64,000 bases of DNA from Pinus tabuliformis. Lineage: Eukaryota > Streptophyta > Pinopsida > Pinales > Pinaceae. The position numbers were made by a program, and so were the translations under genes. The DNA is taken from contig CM062817.1 of assembly GCA_031772625.1 (NCBI GenBank), forward strand, positions 891,174,184 to 891,238,183, written 5' to 3'. Within the stretch, counting starts at the first letter, position 1, and each line of letters begins with the position of its first letter. Below are positions 33,910 through 46,024 of this stretch, piece by piece. The notes below the pieces were generated by a model. It ran no database searches. It had not been told where the DNA came from and worked only from the letters and a program-made list of their open reading frames with translations.

Positions 33910-34417
33910 TGGTCAAACTCACAAGAAGACCAGTAGACACCAAGGTAATCTGAGGTCCCTAGGGCTTCTAAGCTCAGAGCCACTACACAACCAAAACGAA
34001 AAACAAGTTACCCAACAAGCAAAATTCCTAGGAATTCCACCTAAAACCCTAATGCTAATGAAATTAAACCAAGGAAAGTTTTTGACAGGGAACAAGCAGG
34101 TCTGGGCAATGGCTAAAACTTATAAACAAATTCTAAACTGATAAAAAAGAGGAAAATTTGAAATTCTTCAAATTTTTGACAGGGTACGCAGGCAACCTGT
34201 TTACACAGGTGCGTCTACGCTCTGTGCACAAAGAAAAAGTGCGTACAAGTACGCACTATGCTTAACTCAGAGGGTGCGTACCTCTCCCAAAACTATGAAA
34301 AATGAAAGCTAACTCAAAATTAACTAAATACACCCAATCCCACAATCATCAAGTCAAAAACAGAAACAGAAAATACAGTTTCTCAGGTCAAAGTATAGAC
34401 AAAGAAAACAATCAAGT
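33910..34417 (-). other. T 5' leader
   Basis: Non-coding. It contains a GC-rich inverted motif at 34180-34290 (gtacgca ... gtgcgta) shared with both LTRs and with the leader of the PMD ORF. Confidence 0.55.
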
Positions 34418-34435
34418 TCCCCATCGGAGTCGCCA
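34418..34435 (-). promoter_or_regulatory. Primer-binding site of T
   Basis: TGGCGACTCCGATGGGGA on the minus strand, three bases inside the 5' LTR. Related plant gypsy elements (Ogre/Tat) use a similar site attributed to tRNA-Arg; the tRNA here is inferred. Confidence 0.8.
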
Positions 34436-34438
34436 TTC

Positions 34439-35490
34439 TGTCGCACGGAATGGGTCGATCTTGCAGACAAGATAGACCTTCCTAGAATCTAAAGAAGACC
34501 TAACAACAAGCAAACCAACCAGACATTATCTTTCTCTAAATATGCTTCAATAAACAATAGCAAACAAAGGTTTTTAGGGCCTACCTTTGGTCCAACGCAA
34601 GCTTGTGGATGCCCTCGCTCTTTTGATCCAAATGAGCTCCTCTTCGCGAATCTGCAAACACAAACAAGGAAAACAAATTAAATAGCACCTGAAAAACCAA
34701 TTGCATGAAACATATTTAACATGAAAGTCAAGGAGTCCATGAAACAAATAACATAAGATACTTGTTGAGAAAAATGAGTTTGATTGTATTAATTCAAAAG
34801 AAGAAGAACTTTACAACCTTTGCCTTGACACTGTACAAGCTCCTCCCAGGGTCCAACAAGATGTCTCCTCTACTTTGACAAGCTTCACTCACTCTCCAAT
34901 GGAACCAAGAGGTATGTGATCTTTCCTCTCAAGCTCAACTAAAGAGTCTTGATTTCACCAGCATTTACCCTCAAAATGTTCAGCTTCTAACCTCCCTAGT
35001 CCTCACCCCAATGCATGTATTTATAGTGCAATGGAGGGAAGTTACTAGGTCCTCCTTCAAAGGGATAAAGCCCTCCTTCAAAGGGATAGCTCCTTTAGTC
35101 AAGGGATTAGCTCCTTCTCTTTTGGGATGTATGAACCACCTCAGAGCGAACAATCCACGTCAAAATTCCTTCTAGAAAACTCTAGAATTAACCCAAAGTG
35201 AGTTTTTTAAGATAAAAATTGTGCCTTTTGACTTTCACAGGGGTCCGCACCTGCACCGTTAGGAACAGAGCGGGTAGGTACGCAGCTTTTGTATACAGAA
35301 GGTGTGGGACCGCAGGTGACCATGAGAGAAAGTGCGCAACCAGAGTTACATTGATTTTTAATGTCTTTCTCCCACTTCCAAAGCTTGATTTGAAGAGCTG
35401 AGGTCCTAGACTTGCTTAGGAGGACAGTACAAGTGATGATAGACCCATACTGACTGAAAATAATCATGGTGACGATATTTTTGTGTAACA
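34439..35490 (-). repeat. 5' LTR of T
   Basis: 1052 bp, the same length as the 3' LTR. Minus-strand TATAAATA at 35018-35025 (inside cactataaata) is the likely core promoter; the U3 part to its right includes the GC-rich inverted motif at 35240-35340. Confidence 0.92.
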
Positions 35491-35974
35491 GGTGCCTAAA
35501 ATTAAAGAATCTCCTAAAGGCCCACATCTTTAGTAGGCTATAGATAAGCTACCTCGTTGGAAGGAGGAGACCAAAAGTAGTAGGTTAGACCCTAGAACTC
35601 GAGATGATTTACAAAGAAAATCTATTATAATTACAAGGAGCCTTGGGAGCCAAAAATAGATGCAAGGAAAAGGGAAAAGTGCACAACATTGAGGTGCTCT
35701 TCGAAAGTGAGGGAGAGGAAGAAACATGACTAATGTAGAATGACGAGAATTATAATTCATAGGAAGAGTAGCCAAGGGAAGAAGCAGTAGGTGGCACTGT
35801 AACCACACTTTCAGGAGTCACTAGATACAACACCTTTAGATTAAAAGGTACCATATATGAGCATCAGTTCATTTTCCTAATCAATGGTGGGTCAAGCCAC
35901 AATTTTTATTGGCTTGAAATTAATAGCTAAAAGAGGAATTCAATCAAAGGACTTTAGATCCTTTAATGTGGAGA
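35491..35974 (+). pseudogene. G gag C-terminal part and protease start
   Basis: Resumes the G gag frame directly after T (P-K-I-K-E-S-P-K-G-P). Near 35880-35970 the plus strand reads L-I-N-G-G-S-S-H-N-F, a degraded retropepsin site (V-D-G-G-A-T-H-N-F in related gypsy elements), then F-N-V-E-M-E-G. It stops at 35974 against the truncated H LTR; no further G pol is present. Confidence 0.7.
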
Positions 35975-36926
35975 TGGAAGGTTGACTGAAGAAGGATCAA
36001 CTGCAGAAAGTGACTAAGTGTGGGACCGAAGATTACAAACATAGGACCAAAACATGACCTGAACATGATCAGACACTTATATATGATAAACCACTCAAAA
36101 ATGAAGCATTTATCAACATGTCATTGAAATGATGACAGAACAACACTTACTTCGAAGTGCGACACTTAAGATACACTTCACGATGACAACGATGACTCAG
36201 GTGAAAAAATTCTCGAGACTTGGGGAATCTTCTAATGAATATATTTATGATGGATGGAACATAGAATTGTAGGAGAATGCATCAGAAATTCCTTCAAGAA
36301 TGAAAAAATGACTCCCTTTGACTATATGTAACATTTCCCTAACCACAAGACGACACTTGTGAAAGTAAGAGAAAAGTTCAAGAGACACTTGCAAAGTCTT
36401 AAAGAAAGTGAAAGTGACACATTCCAGAGTGAAGATAACATGAAAATGACACTTTTTAAAGTAAAAGCAAGAAAAACAACAGTTGAGAATATGAAAGTGA
36501 CACTTTCAGAAGAAAAAAAAGGTGTGTCAAAGTGACAGTTGAGAAAAATCACCGAAATAGAAGTATAATTACAATCGAATTGAGAAATATTTTCAATGGA
36601 GAGTACACACTAACTTTCGACATGTACTGTGTAGTATGATATGATTATGGATTATACGGTCACTGTCACTAGTGATTCCGTAAGCCTTACCTTCAAGACT
36701 TACATAGTGCTTATCAAAGCTTTTATAGAAAGGTGTGTGTTTGTGAATTCATAAAAAACAGAGCATGTGTGAGCAAGTGAATTTGACGCTTAGAATAATA
36801 TTAACACTTTTCAAAACATTAGATGACCATGAAGTGACCATAGAATGATAGATTGCAAGATCCTCAATAGGCTCCAAAATTCAAGTGTAAGCAAAATTTT
36901 GGAGGGTGTTTGTCACAACGACAACA
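35975..36926 (-). repeat. Truncated 3' LTR of H
   Basis: About 950 bp that match 50395-51332 as a direct repeat, from ggatcaactgcagaaagtgactaag through gcaaaattttggagggtgttt to gacaaca. On the minus strand it begins TGTTGTCG, a plausible LTR start. The remaining 2.9 kb of the LTR is missing at the junction with G. It contains many copies of TGACACTT-like words. Confidence 0.65.
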
Positions 36927-38287
36927 CTTAGTGACACATTCATAGAACTCTAGCTTCTTTGTATAGGTATTAGCTTTAAGTGAAAGGTCTCATCCTTTCA
37001 GGAAGTATTGATTCACCATGTAGTTTTCCCTAGATTTTCCACTTATCCTGGTAAAAGATATAGTCCCTTCTATTCCTTTCTCAATTTGGAACACACCATC
37101 AAAAGGCTAGTCATACCTCAACTTTTCGATACGGGAGAAGGATAACAAGCATACTCAGCCTTTTATGCACATTCCCCAATGTATTTATGCTCCCATAAAG
37201 TATGTTCATTACCCCGGTGGAGTCACCTCAAAGAAACACAAGCATCGCTTTGCTGCTAGTAGCCTTGTTTAGTTCCCCGACGAATTTGCTTGATTCACCT
37301 CTTTACGCAGGAAGCCTTTCTCTTCTTCACCATTTATTTTAATTTCTTAAAGATATGCTTGAATTATTTATTAAATATTTGTTGTATAGGTGGAAGAGGG
37401 ATATTGACTTATTGAGAGCGGGAGAGGTTGTTCCTTATTTGAAGGATTTAAAAGATAATTGAAGTTACTATGCTCATTTTAACGTTTTTCTCTTTTCCCT
37501 TCTCTACTTGGTTGAGAAAACATGTCAAAACGCCATTCAATACAAGGTTGAGTTGGAATGAAGATCCTAATAAATATATGGGCTTTGTATTTCAATCAAA
37601 GGATTTTTTTCTAGAATGAGTCACATTTTCCATATAGACATCATCGAATTTAAAGATATGTAAACCCAAATAGAGAAGAGGAAACAGATTAGCCAAGAAT
37701 TGTTCATCATCACAGTTCCCTTTTCAAATTTTACCACGTTGCCTTTTTGAGCCAAGAAAGAGCATTTTTCATGCAAAGTATTATTGAATAAAACATGAAA
37801 GAAAAGATAGGACAAAACTAGAAAACAAGATCAAAAGAAGCAAGTGGATGGAGAACTAAATTAAAAATAACATGCGCGGCAAAAATACGAAAATAAAACA
37901 AATGCAGATACTAGATGGTGAGAAAACGCATGATGAGTATGCAAGGGTAACTAAAATTCATCTAGACCTAATCCTAAGCTACCTAACTAGAAGGTAAGGG
38001 ATAAGCGTAATTAAATTTCCAGTGTAGCCACTATAACTACTATCGACCTGCATACATAAAGATACTAGTGATTAAAACAAGTATAACATAATGTAAAATA
38101 GCAAAGTTAAGAACTTGAATAACTTGCACAATAGATGGAAGATATCTACTAAAGGCAAAAAGATGTGCCATAACGACTAATCTTAACCACCTATCAACCT
38201 TACCTTTTCAATGAGAAAACTAGTCATACAAACCTCAAAGGCTTCTTGTGGATGAATCTTCATCGGTGTTGTCCTTCTTAGCAAGCA
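36927..38287 (-). other. 3' interior of H, no recognised gene
   Basis: AT-rich. A minus-strand stretch at about 36990-37140 reads protein-like (F-D-G-V-F-Q-I-E-K-G, then R-I-S-G-K-S-R-E-N-Y-M) with stops; I do not recognise it. No good polypurine tract is seen at 36927. Confidence 0.35.
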
Positions 38288-38740
38288 TCAAGAAATATCG
38301 AAACTTACTATTAGCAAACAAGCTTGATATGTAAGATGCTTCCATCTAGACATAGATTCAATCATGAAATTAAAAAAAAAAAAACCCTTTTGAAACCCAC
38401 GAAATTCTTGAGAGAATGAAATTTCAATTAGCATACTCAAATTATAAGGAGAATCGATAAGATCAACTGATGTATAACAACTATCATTAGGTGTACTAAT
38501 GGGAAAATGATTCATCGAGAGACAGTTGTTTGGACCAGTGTTATGACCAAATTGATGAATTAACACATGAGATTCTTCATTCTTCATTGGTTTCCTTTGT
38601 GTCCAATTCCATACTAGACCAGTAATACAAAATATTGAGGAATTAGAAACAATTGTTGGCCTTGTAAATTTGGGAAACAAATTGAAACAACATGTTGACA
38701 AAAGGTTAGAACGATATCTCAAATAAAATCTAGCATCCAT
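38288..38740 (-). pseudogene. ORF of unknown function in H
   Basis: 150 residues on the minus strand, polar first and with a Phe-rich hydrophobic segment near the end followed by M-S-R-W-K-H-L-T-Y. Position and shape recall the tail ORF of C and L (C-T-W-L-H-W-K-Y), but the residue match is weak. Confidence 0.3.
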
Positions 38741-39422
38741 ATCATCATGAGGTTTTTCTCCACTAAATGATTCAAGAGTTGAATGTTTTTCAAAAGGATT
38801 AATTGGGATAGAACCAAAATGATTAGTTTAATAACATTCACGATGAATATTAGGATTTGATTTTTCACCAAAGCACTTAACATATATGAATCCTTCTACC
38901 AATGTTGATCTTTATCTTGACAATCAGAATGGTAGGCTTCATATATTTGGGAATGCATGAAAGATATACATTCCAAACCTGAATTTGATACAAGATATTT
39001 GCATAGAGAAGAATCAAGTAAAGCAAAGTCTTTTATCTAATTATAAACTTAGTGTTGAAAGTTAGAAAAAATATATCTGAGATGTTGAAAACATTTCAAG
39101 TAAGAGTTTGCATCCAATGAAACAATACGAAGGAAATAATTATGCGAGGAAATCCAAATTTGACATAGTTTAAGAATCTCACTAGGATTCCCAGAATTTT
39201 GAAAAGTTGGATAACCACATTTTGAGGATTGAGTTAGACCACAAATTCCATGTGGACAACTACTATCAGTTAAATTAACATGATCACTATTATCTAGATG
39301 GAAACCATCTCCATCACTAGTTTGATTAGATTTCTAACTTCAACAAACAGATTACTCAAGTCATAATATTTTTCTAATTGCAAATATGGATATGTATAAA
39401 TATAAGAAATCTCGTGACAAAC

Positions 39423-40698
39423 CTAATTTGAATGGGAAGAGGAAATTTCCATAAGAACTTCTTCTTTGACCAAATTAGATTCTAGATTGATATCTTTGAA
39501 ATTAAAATCTTCTTGAGAAACCAAAAGATCAATTAGTGCACTTAAGCATTCATCATCATATACTTCAATAGAGTCATCATCATCAGAATGATGATTTCCC
39601 AAGCCTTTAGATTGATTAGGAAAATTAATTTCATTTGATTGATAACTGATACTAGTAGACTCTAAATCATCCAAGAATGGGGAAACATCATCTTAACATC
39701 AAGGACTTTGTAAAAGAGAAGAAAGACTGAAAGAATCTTCACCTTTCTACTCCTCTATTTGTGAAATGTGACTACTTTTGACTTAATCACTTCTTTCATT
39801 TGGAAGAGACTAATCAAGCATATCAAGGGACAAGGGGCTATGAGAATGAGATGATAGAGGAGGAAAAGCATCCAAATCAGATTCAATATTGAATTTATGA
39901 TTGTTAGTACCATATTGAGGAATGGAGGGATTAGTTTTCACACTAGGATTCATAAACCATTCCAAGGTTTTCTCCATTGGATTTAGATCATGAGAAGTGG
40001 ATGAAGGTTGAAGAGACGTATCAACTAGTTGATTTGTAGATTTCCCAACTTCAACATTATCACTAGGAGGCACCCAAATTGGTGTTGAAAAAGGAGGAGG
40101 ACAAGGAATAAAAGGAATAGTAGGTTCCTCCTCTGAAATTAGAGGTGTCTCATGATTTACAAAATTTTGGGAAGAAGAAACATTGGGGGGTTCAGATTCA
40201 CCATGAATCCCAATCCATATCTTCCTTAGGAAACTCATAAAATAGGTGAAGGAATTTATTAGAAAAATCCTCAATTGATTCATCAGGATTCATTCTTAGT
40301 TGATCCATCCTTTTAAGGACATCCTGGTAATCATACTTATCGAATGCTAAATGTCAAACCTTGATGAAGTGTTCAAAAGAATGAATGGAAGCGAGTGGTA
40401 AGGTGTGACACCATCGGTTAACTCAACATTCAAGTGTGAGGAAGAAAAGACCACAAGCCACATCTTCACAATTAATTTCATAATGTTCACAAAACTTGAG
40501 AAAAAGAGATGCATGCTCGGCTATGGATGTATCACCCTCACCATCAAACTTTAATTGAGACAAGTCATAAAGAGGTTCATTGGGGATGAAAATTTTACCA
40601 GTGGTTCTATTGGAAAAACACCCTGGGAATATAATTTGGGGATGGTTCATTTAGGATAAAAGGTTCAAAACAAACTCAAAGGGAACAAATTGTCATTT
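39423..40698 (-). pseudogene. Gag of H
   Basis: On the minus strand 40650-40423 reads the gag N terminus (K-F-D-G-E-G-D-T-S-I-A-E-H, then Y-E-I-N-C-E-D-V-A-C-G-L-F-F-L-T-L-E). The next segment, in other frames, reads R-W-C-H-T-L-P-L-A-S-I-H-S-F-E and Y-D-Y-Q-D-V-L, as in plant gypsy gag. 40283-39810 and 39674-39423 share one frame and give a Pro/Ser-rich then acidic C-terminal region (D-D-D-D-S-I-E-V-Y-D-D-E) with stops between them. Decayed capsid gene; no zinc knuckle found. Confidence 0.7.
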
Positions 40699-40717
40699 GG
40701 CCCTCCTTCTAGAGCCA
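40699..40717 (-). promoter_or_regulatory. Primer-binding site of H
   Basis: The minus strand reads TGGCTCTAGAAGGAGGGCC two bases after CACCGTCAACA, the proposed LTR end. It resembles TGGCGCTAGAAGGAGGG sites I recall from other plant gypsy elements. Confidence 0.6.
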
Positions 40718-40719
40718 AC

Positions 40720-41155
40720 TGTTGACGGTGTTGGAAATTCATCAACCAAGGGGGTCTCCCCAATGTGAAGTCCCAATTAAACCTCACACTCTTTGGAGTA
40801 GGAGCCCCATCTACAATATCATCCCAACCACCATAACTCTAATGTTTTCCTCAACTACAATGGATAGCATAAGAGAGTATGCACATAACCTTTCAAATCA
40901 GTAAGTAAGTTGACACTGTGAAACACCAAATACGATGTGTAAAAGGAGACATTCATGAGAGGGAAATAAGAGTGAATCTCTAGAAGAAAAGTAATAGTAC
41001 TATCCTAGGAGAGACACATGAGAACAAGGAAATATTTTTTAGTTATCTAGAGAAATAGTTCACATTGATACAATGAGCATTAAAGGAAATACAATACACA
41101 TTCAACAAGATAAGTACCAAAGCCAATGGAGTAGTTCGATTTCCTTAGTGAATAT
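40720..41155 (-). mobile_element. 5' LTR of H, part next to the primer site
   Basis: In plus reading it starts TGTTGACGGTG at the primer-site side and is interrupted by element L. It continues at 47941. Confidence 0.5.
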
Positions 41156-42409
41156 TGTCGGGCCTCCAAAATGTCATCCTCTTTTACCCTCATTTCCATC
41201 ATTTTACCATATTCTGTAACTCTTTACCATATTCTATAGCTCCATAAACCTACAATAATAACCATTTTCATGATCATATGGGTTTATCATTATTATTTTC
41301 CAAGTCATTTATTTTAATTATTTTAAGAGAATTTATGATTAAATATTAGGAAATTAACATGTTTTCATATATATCTAAAAGTGGTATGAGTTTTATGGTA
41401 TTGTAAGCCTATTTGAAGATTCTAGAAGGGTCCTGTTTGACCACTTAACCACAAATTCGAATTTCAATTCCAACTCATGAAGACTTGTGGAATATTTGTA
41501 GAAGATTTGGATCATTGACTAAGTGCATTCAAAGGAGAAGAATCATGGATGTTTTGATATGTGTCTCCTATCAAAACCAGGAGAGAATTTTGAGAGGATT
41601 TGTATCTCATATTTTTAGGTGATTGGTTTTAACCAAAGGAGATAAATGTGGATCTAGGAGATATTTGTGGATCTATATTTATTTTTTAGTTATCTTAACT
41701 TTTTGTATAAATAGGAGTGCATCCTTCATACAAAGGAGTTCCATACAAGAGATGTAATTTGTAAAGTGAGGATAGGGAGGAAGAGAGTTTAATTATTGTA
41801 ATATATTTGGAACTTTTTCCAAATTCATTTTATGGAATACAAGTTACTGCTTTGATCTCCAAGCTTTGATAATCGTTCGACGTGCTTGCTGAGGAGTGGA
41901 GGGCCCCCATCAACCGCTTTCCTTTGTTGTTCATTTATGCAAGTTTAGTTTACTTTATTTTATGTTATTTTGATTATATGGTTTATGTTGTTAAGATTGA
42001 TTTAATTTCCTTATGTTTGGATTGGATTGGATTTCATTAATGTTTTTTTTATACGATTGATTTAATTTCCTTATGTTTGGATTGGATTGGCACACTAGTA
42101 ATCTCGCACTAGTAATATCACATTAGTAATCTCATAGGTTACTAGATTCAATTATTTTTTTTCATTTCATATCTTAGATTAAAATTGTTGGTTTTTTTAG
42201 AGCTAGTGATTGAGAGAGAATGTGTGCACAAGCTTTTCATTTGCTTTCATTATTTTCATTGTAATTAGTTTCAAGTTTCTTGCATTAGATTAATCTATTC
42301 TGATAAATAATCAGCTAGTACATATAGTACACATATACCTCATTAGTTCACGAACCCTGGGTTGGAAATTTATTGACAGGGACTTAACTCACAATTAAAT
42401 CACTCAACA
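41156..42409 (+). repeat. 5' LTR of L
   Basis: 1254 bp, starting TGTCGGGCCTCC and ending CACTCAACA. It includes a tandemly duplicated unit of about 60 bp at 41993-42090 (gattgatttaatttccttat) and repeats of actagtaatctc. Confidence 0.88.
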
Positions 42410-42412
42410 TTT

Positions 42413-42430
42413 TGGCACCATTGCCGGGGA
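42413..42430 (+). promoter_or_regulatory. Primer-binding site of L (tRNA-Asp-like)
   Basis: TGGCACCATTGCCGGGGA, two changes from TGGCGCCGTTGCCGGGGA. Confidence 0.85.
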
Positions 42431-42623
42431 GGTATACATAGGTGATTATTTTGAAATTTTATACAACTCATAATAGTTACATTCATTCTTAGATGCATGG
42501 TTAAAAGCATATTAAAATCATTTATGATGCATATTAAATATTCAATAATTTTTCAATACTTTGTACTAATCTGTGTGCAAGACAGGAAGTATCAACCAAT
42601 TGGAGTAATTCACAGTTTGAAAA

Positions 42624-43100
42624 ATGTGCTTTCAAATACTTTCTCGAATCCTAGCAACAACTGGGATATCTACCTCTCGAGAAGAGTATAGTTTAACTGT
42701 ATTCAAAAACTTGTCTATCTCTCCACCTCCACAAAAAGATCTTCAAGTCTCTTTTGATTCCTCTTGTCAATCTGTTGAAGAGACTAAAGAATCATGGAAT
42801 ACTTTTGATGAGGAGCAACCACTAGAATCTAAGATTGAGGAATGCATAATAAAGGAGGATATTCAATGTGATCTAAACCAAGAAAGGAATCAGGAATGTC
42901 GTAGCTTTATTCAAATATGGTTCCAATCAGGGATCAAGTCACATCACTCTTTCATTCTTCCTTACTTCTTGACTGCATTATCAAAACAACTAGTCTTTCA
43001 TGCTTTGATGTACTTTAATGCATATTTTTTAAACCTAAGCATGAATATATTTTTACTCCTATTATGCACATGGTTACACTGGAAATATGCATACATTTGA
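42624..43100 (+). CDS. Tail ORF of L with C-T-W-L-H-W-K-Y end
   Basis: 158 codons including stop-free acidic and hydrophobic halves: E-T-K-E-S-W-N-T-F-D-E-E-Q-P-L-E near residue 54, E-D-I-Q-C-D-L-N-Q, then S-H-H-S-F-I-L-P-Y-F-L-T and a long hydrophobic segment ending L-L-L-L-C-T-W-L-H-W-K-Y-A-Y. The same order of motifs occurs after gag in element C (18140-18560). The true start is unclear: the first 30 residues, which cover the leader, may not be translated. It is the only coding-like feature in L. Possible roles (gag C-terminal or membrane-associated part) are speculation. Confidence 0.55.
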   Translation: MCFQILSRILATTGISTSREEYSLTVFKNLSISPPPQKDLQVSFDSSCQSVEETKESWNTFDEEQPLESKIEECIIKEDIQCDLNQERNQECRSFIQIWFQSGIKSHHSFILPYFLTALSKQLVFHALMYFNAYFLNLSMNIFLLLLCTWLHWKYAYI

Positions 43101-44349
43101 ACCAATTTTTCTATTTCCAATAGAGTAGGGAAAAATCAATAAATAAAACCAAGTTTGGTGATGTTTTTAAGTTTTTTTAAGTTAGATTTTATTTTATTTG
43201 TAATTTTATTTTTGGTAATGTAGTAAGAGCCACCTCACTTACTAATCATTTTTCAAGAAAATCTAGAAAGAGAGGACAACAAACAAAGTTTTGAGAGCCA
43301 AAATTTGAAGTTAGAGATCGAATCATTTTACTTTGTTTTTTAAATTTTAGATTTCAAAAGAATAAAGAGTTGACAAAATTCATGAGTATGCTCTCTTCTT
43401 TCGCCTTGTGCAACCTTGAAGATCAAAAAGGAAAATGGAATAAAGTTATCTTTGAAACTTTGCAATAAAACTCATATATCTTAAAATTGGATAGGAGATC
43501 TAAATTCATTCTAAAAATACTCAAAATTTAATCTCCAAAGTTCAATTAGGTCTATCTCAAAATTTGATAAATTTTTCTTTAAATAAAGCCTTTATTTAGA
43601 TAAATAAATATAACAAAAACAAAAAAACAAATTCACAAAAAAATTTAACATGTTCTTTATTTCCAAATAAAACACAAATAAAAACAATAAAATAAATAAT
43701 AATAAAATAAAATAAATAAAAAACTTAACAAAATGAAATGAAAAATAAGTGCACAAACCAAAAACAAAACATTATAAAAATAAATAAAACAAAACAAATA
43801 TTATATATATAAATATATATATTCATATTTATTAAAAAAAATAACCATTAAAAAATATATGTAGGGTGAAAACAATAAAATGAAAACCAAGAGCTCTTGT
43901 TTATAATGGAGGGTCAAGCATTGGGTCAAGAACACAATTTTCATTGCGAATTATTTACATGGAAAGTCACGGCTTGAAATCTTACAATCCATATGCGCCT
44001 TGACCTTCATCAAAACTTGCAATTATTAAAAAGCCAATTGTGATAATCTGAGTCTGATTGCAATTTGTAAAGCGGCAAAGCAGTGCAATGATCCTGGTTT
44101 GCACAATCATTCAAATTAATTGTGATCAGATGTGCATCGAAACATGTTTTTAGTAGGGATTGGATTCATGTGTCTAATTCTCCGGCAAATTTGTTATTCC
44201 CATCTCATGTGTCTTAGTCTCTGAAGGGTTTGTTATTTACGTGATAGTAGTGTGTGGGACTTCTAGTGATGTCAGCATTAGTTGTGGCATACATGTCCAC
44301 ACATTCCACTCTTCAACTGAAATATCAGAACCTATAGAACCATAGTTTC

Positions 44350-44465
44350 AAAATCGACGCAATCCGGTAGTTGAAAAACCAATCATCAGCTGCAAAATTG
44401 ACACAATCCAGTAGCTGCAAAATTGACACAATCCAGTAGTTGCAAAATTGACGCAATTCGGTAGC
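44350..44465 (+). repeat. Tandem repeat of about 26 bp in L
   Basis: Four imperfect copies of gcaaaattgacacaatccagtagtt. Confidence 0.85.
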
Positions 44466-45951
44466 TTATGAAAATTTGGCTTGTATTTTGTGGAGAAGCA
44501 GTCTCAAGTTCAAAATTGGCTAGATACACGTTAATACATCAACCTACCAAGTAAGCATGCCATGTCATCTTCCAATTTTAGCATCATGTTGCCACATGGC
44601 ACCCATGCAATATTTTTTTTCATGTTTCATAAAAACTTCAAACAGTCATAAATCTTTCATACCACATCCATTTTTGATGATTCAGATGTCGATGAAAATA
44701 TCTCGATAAGATATACGCAACTAGAGAGTTTTCATTAACATTTGAAATAGTAAAAAATTTAAGAATTTACCAACAAAACACCAACAGGTACTCTAAGGTA
44801 CCACTTTCCAAACAGGTAAAAATGCATTTAATTTTTCTTCCTTGAATTTGTTTTATTAGTACTATTTCTATGTTTTTTGTGTATATATCAGATGAAGAGA
44901 GACTAATCACCTCTCTCTCTCGATAGTCTTACATTTTATTGCAAAAAAGTGCTAAGTTTTTGCAGGTTCCAGGACGATGAAAGAAGATCACTATATGCAT
45001 GAGTGTTTTTTAAAGACCAAGTTTCTTTCAGAAGAGCATGTTCATTCCATGTCAAATCAGATCCATTACACCATTGCTAGTAAATAAGGCCTCTTAAATA
45101 CCAGTTTTACCATTTCTACTAATTCTAAGCCTACAATTGATCCATAAACTTCCATCTCCCTACTGCCAAACCATGATTTCAAAACTCATTTTCCCTTTCG
45201 AATCTTCATACTTTCCTACCTCATTTTCACTCACCCTTAAACCAAAAATAAATTCATTCAGCCCCTTTACAAAGCTGAGTCACCTCATTTTCCTCTTCCT
45301 TTCTGGCAAATAAAACTTCCTTCATAATGAAAATCTTTCATCTATGGTTCTTAAAATTATTATTTTATACTCGTGTCAGATGATGGAGGATTAATTAAGG
45401 CCTCCATTCTAACAAGTCTTGACCCATCGACTCCAACACATCATCTGGGATCAAGACTAGAGATATTTCAAGTACCTTGAGGCTTGCATGCCTTAATGGT
45501 AAGTTCTCTCGCCAATAAACAATGGTAATACATCAATGTCCAATGTTTGTCGTATCTTCTAGGTGACTTGACTATGACATATCTATTCGTACCTAGTAAG
45601 ATATACTTAGGCATCTTGACTCTCATTGACATCAATGGTGAGTAGTCTCGGGTTGGTTAATGGCATTCATTAATGACCAATAATCCAACAATTTATTTTC
45701 TATGTTTGGCATTGACACATCTATTCACATAGATAATAAGTATGCCACTGAGTGGGAATGAATGAAGACTATATGATTTCAGCAGCTTGTAGCAGGACTC
45801 AACTCATAATTCAGTAGACGTAGCATTGTCCTAGCAATAAAGATTCCAATTTCAAATTAGATCCATCCTCTATTCATACAACTAAGAGAAAGAAAAAGCA
45901 GATCAGATTATTTACTACACATTCCATGATCCAGCAACAACAACTACACTC

Positions 45952-45960
45952 TTATCTATA

Positions 45961-46022
<62 letters not shown>
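45952..46022. repeat. TA microsatellite
   Basis: About 33 TA units. Confidence 0.97.

Positions 46023-46024
<2 letters not shown>

Larger units (their letters stand above)
23541..35490 (-). mobile_element. Element T: Tat-like Ty3/gypsy retrotransposon, nearly complete
   Basis: Two 1052-bp LTRs (23541-24592 and 34439-35490) with TG...CA ends, a target duplication GGTGT/GGTGC (23536-23540 and 35491-35495, one mismatch), a primer site and a polypurine tract bound a 12-kb element on the minus strand. By eye I count roughly 25 differences between the LTRs (about 2-3 percent), so it is younger than its neighbours. Coding order on the minus strand is gag, protease, RT, gypsy RNase H, integrase, second RNase H; a PMD-like ORF lies between these and the 3' LTR on the opposite strand. 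Nonsense and frameshift changes make this copy defective. The second RNase H suggests the plant Tat lineage (established knowledge); a tree would settle it. Confidence 0.9.
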
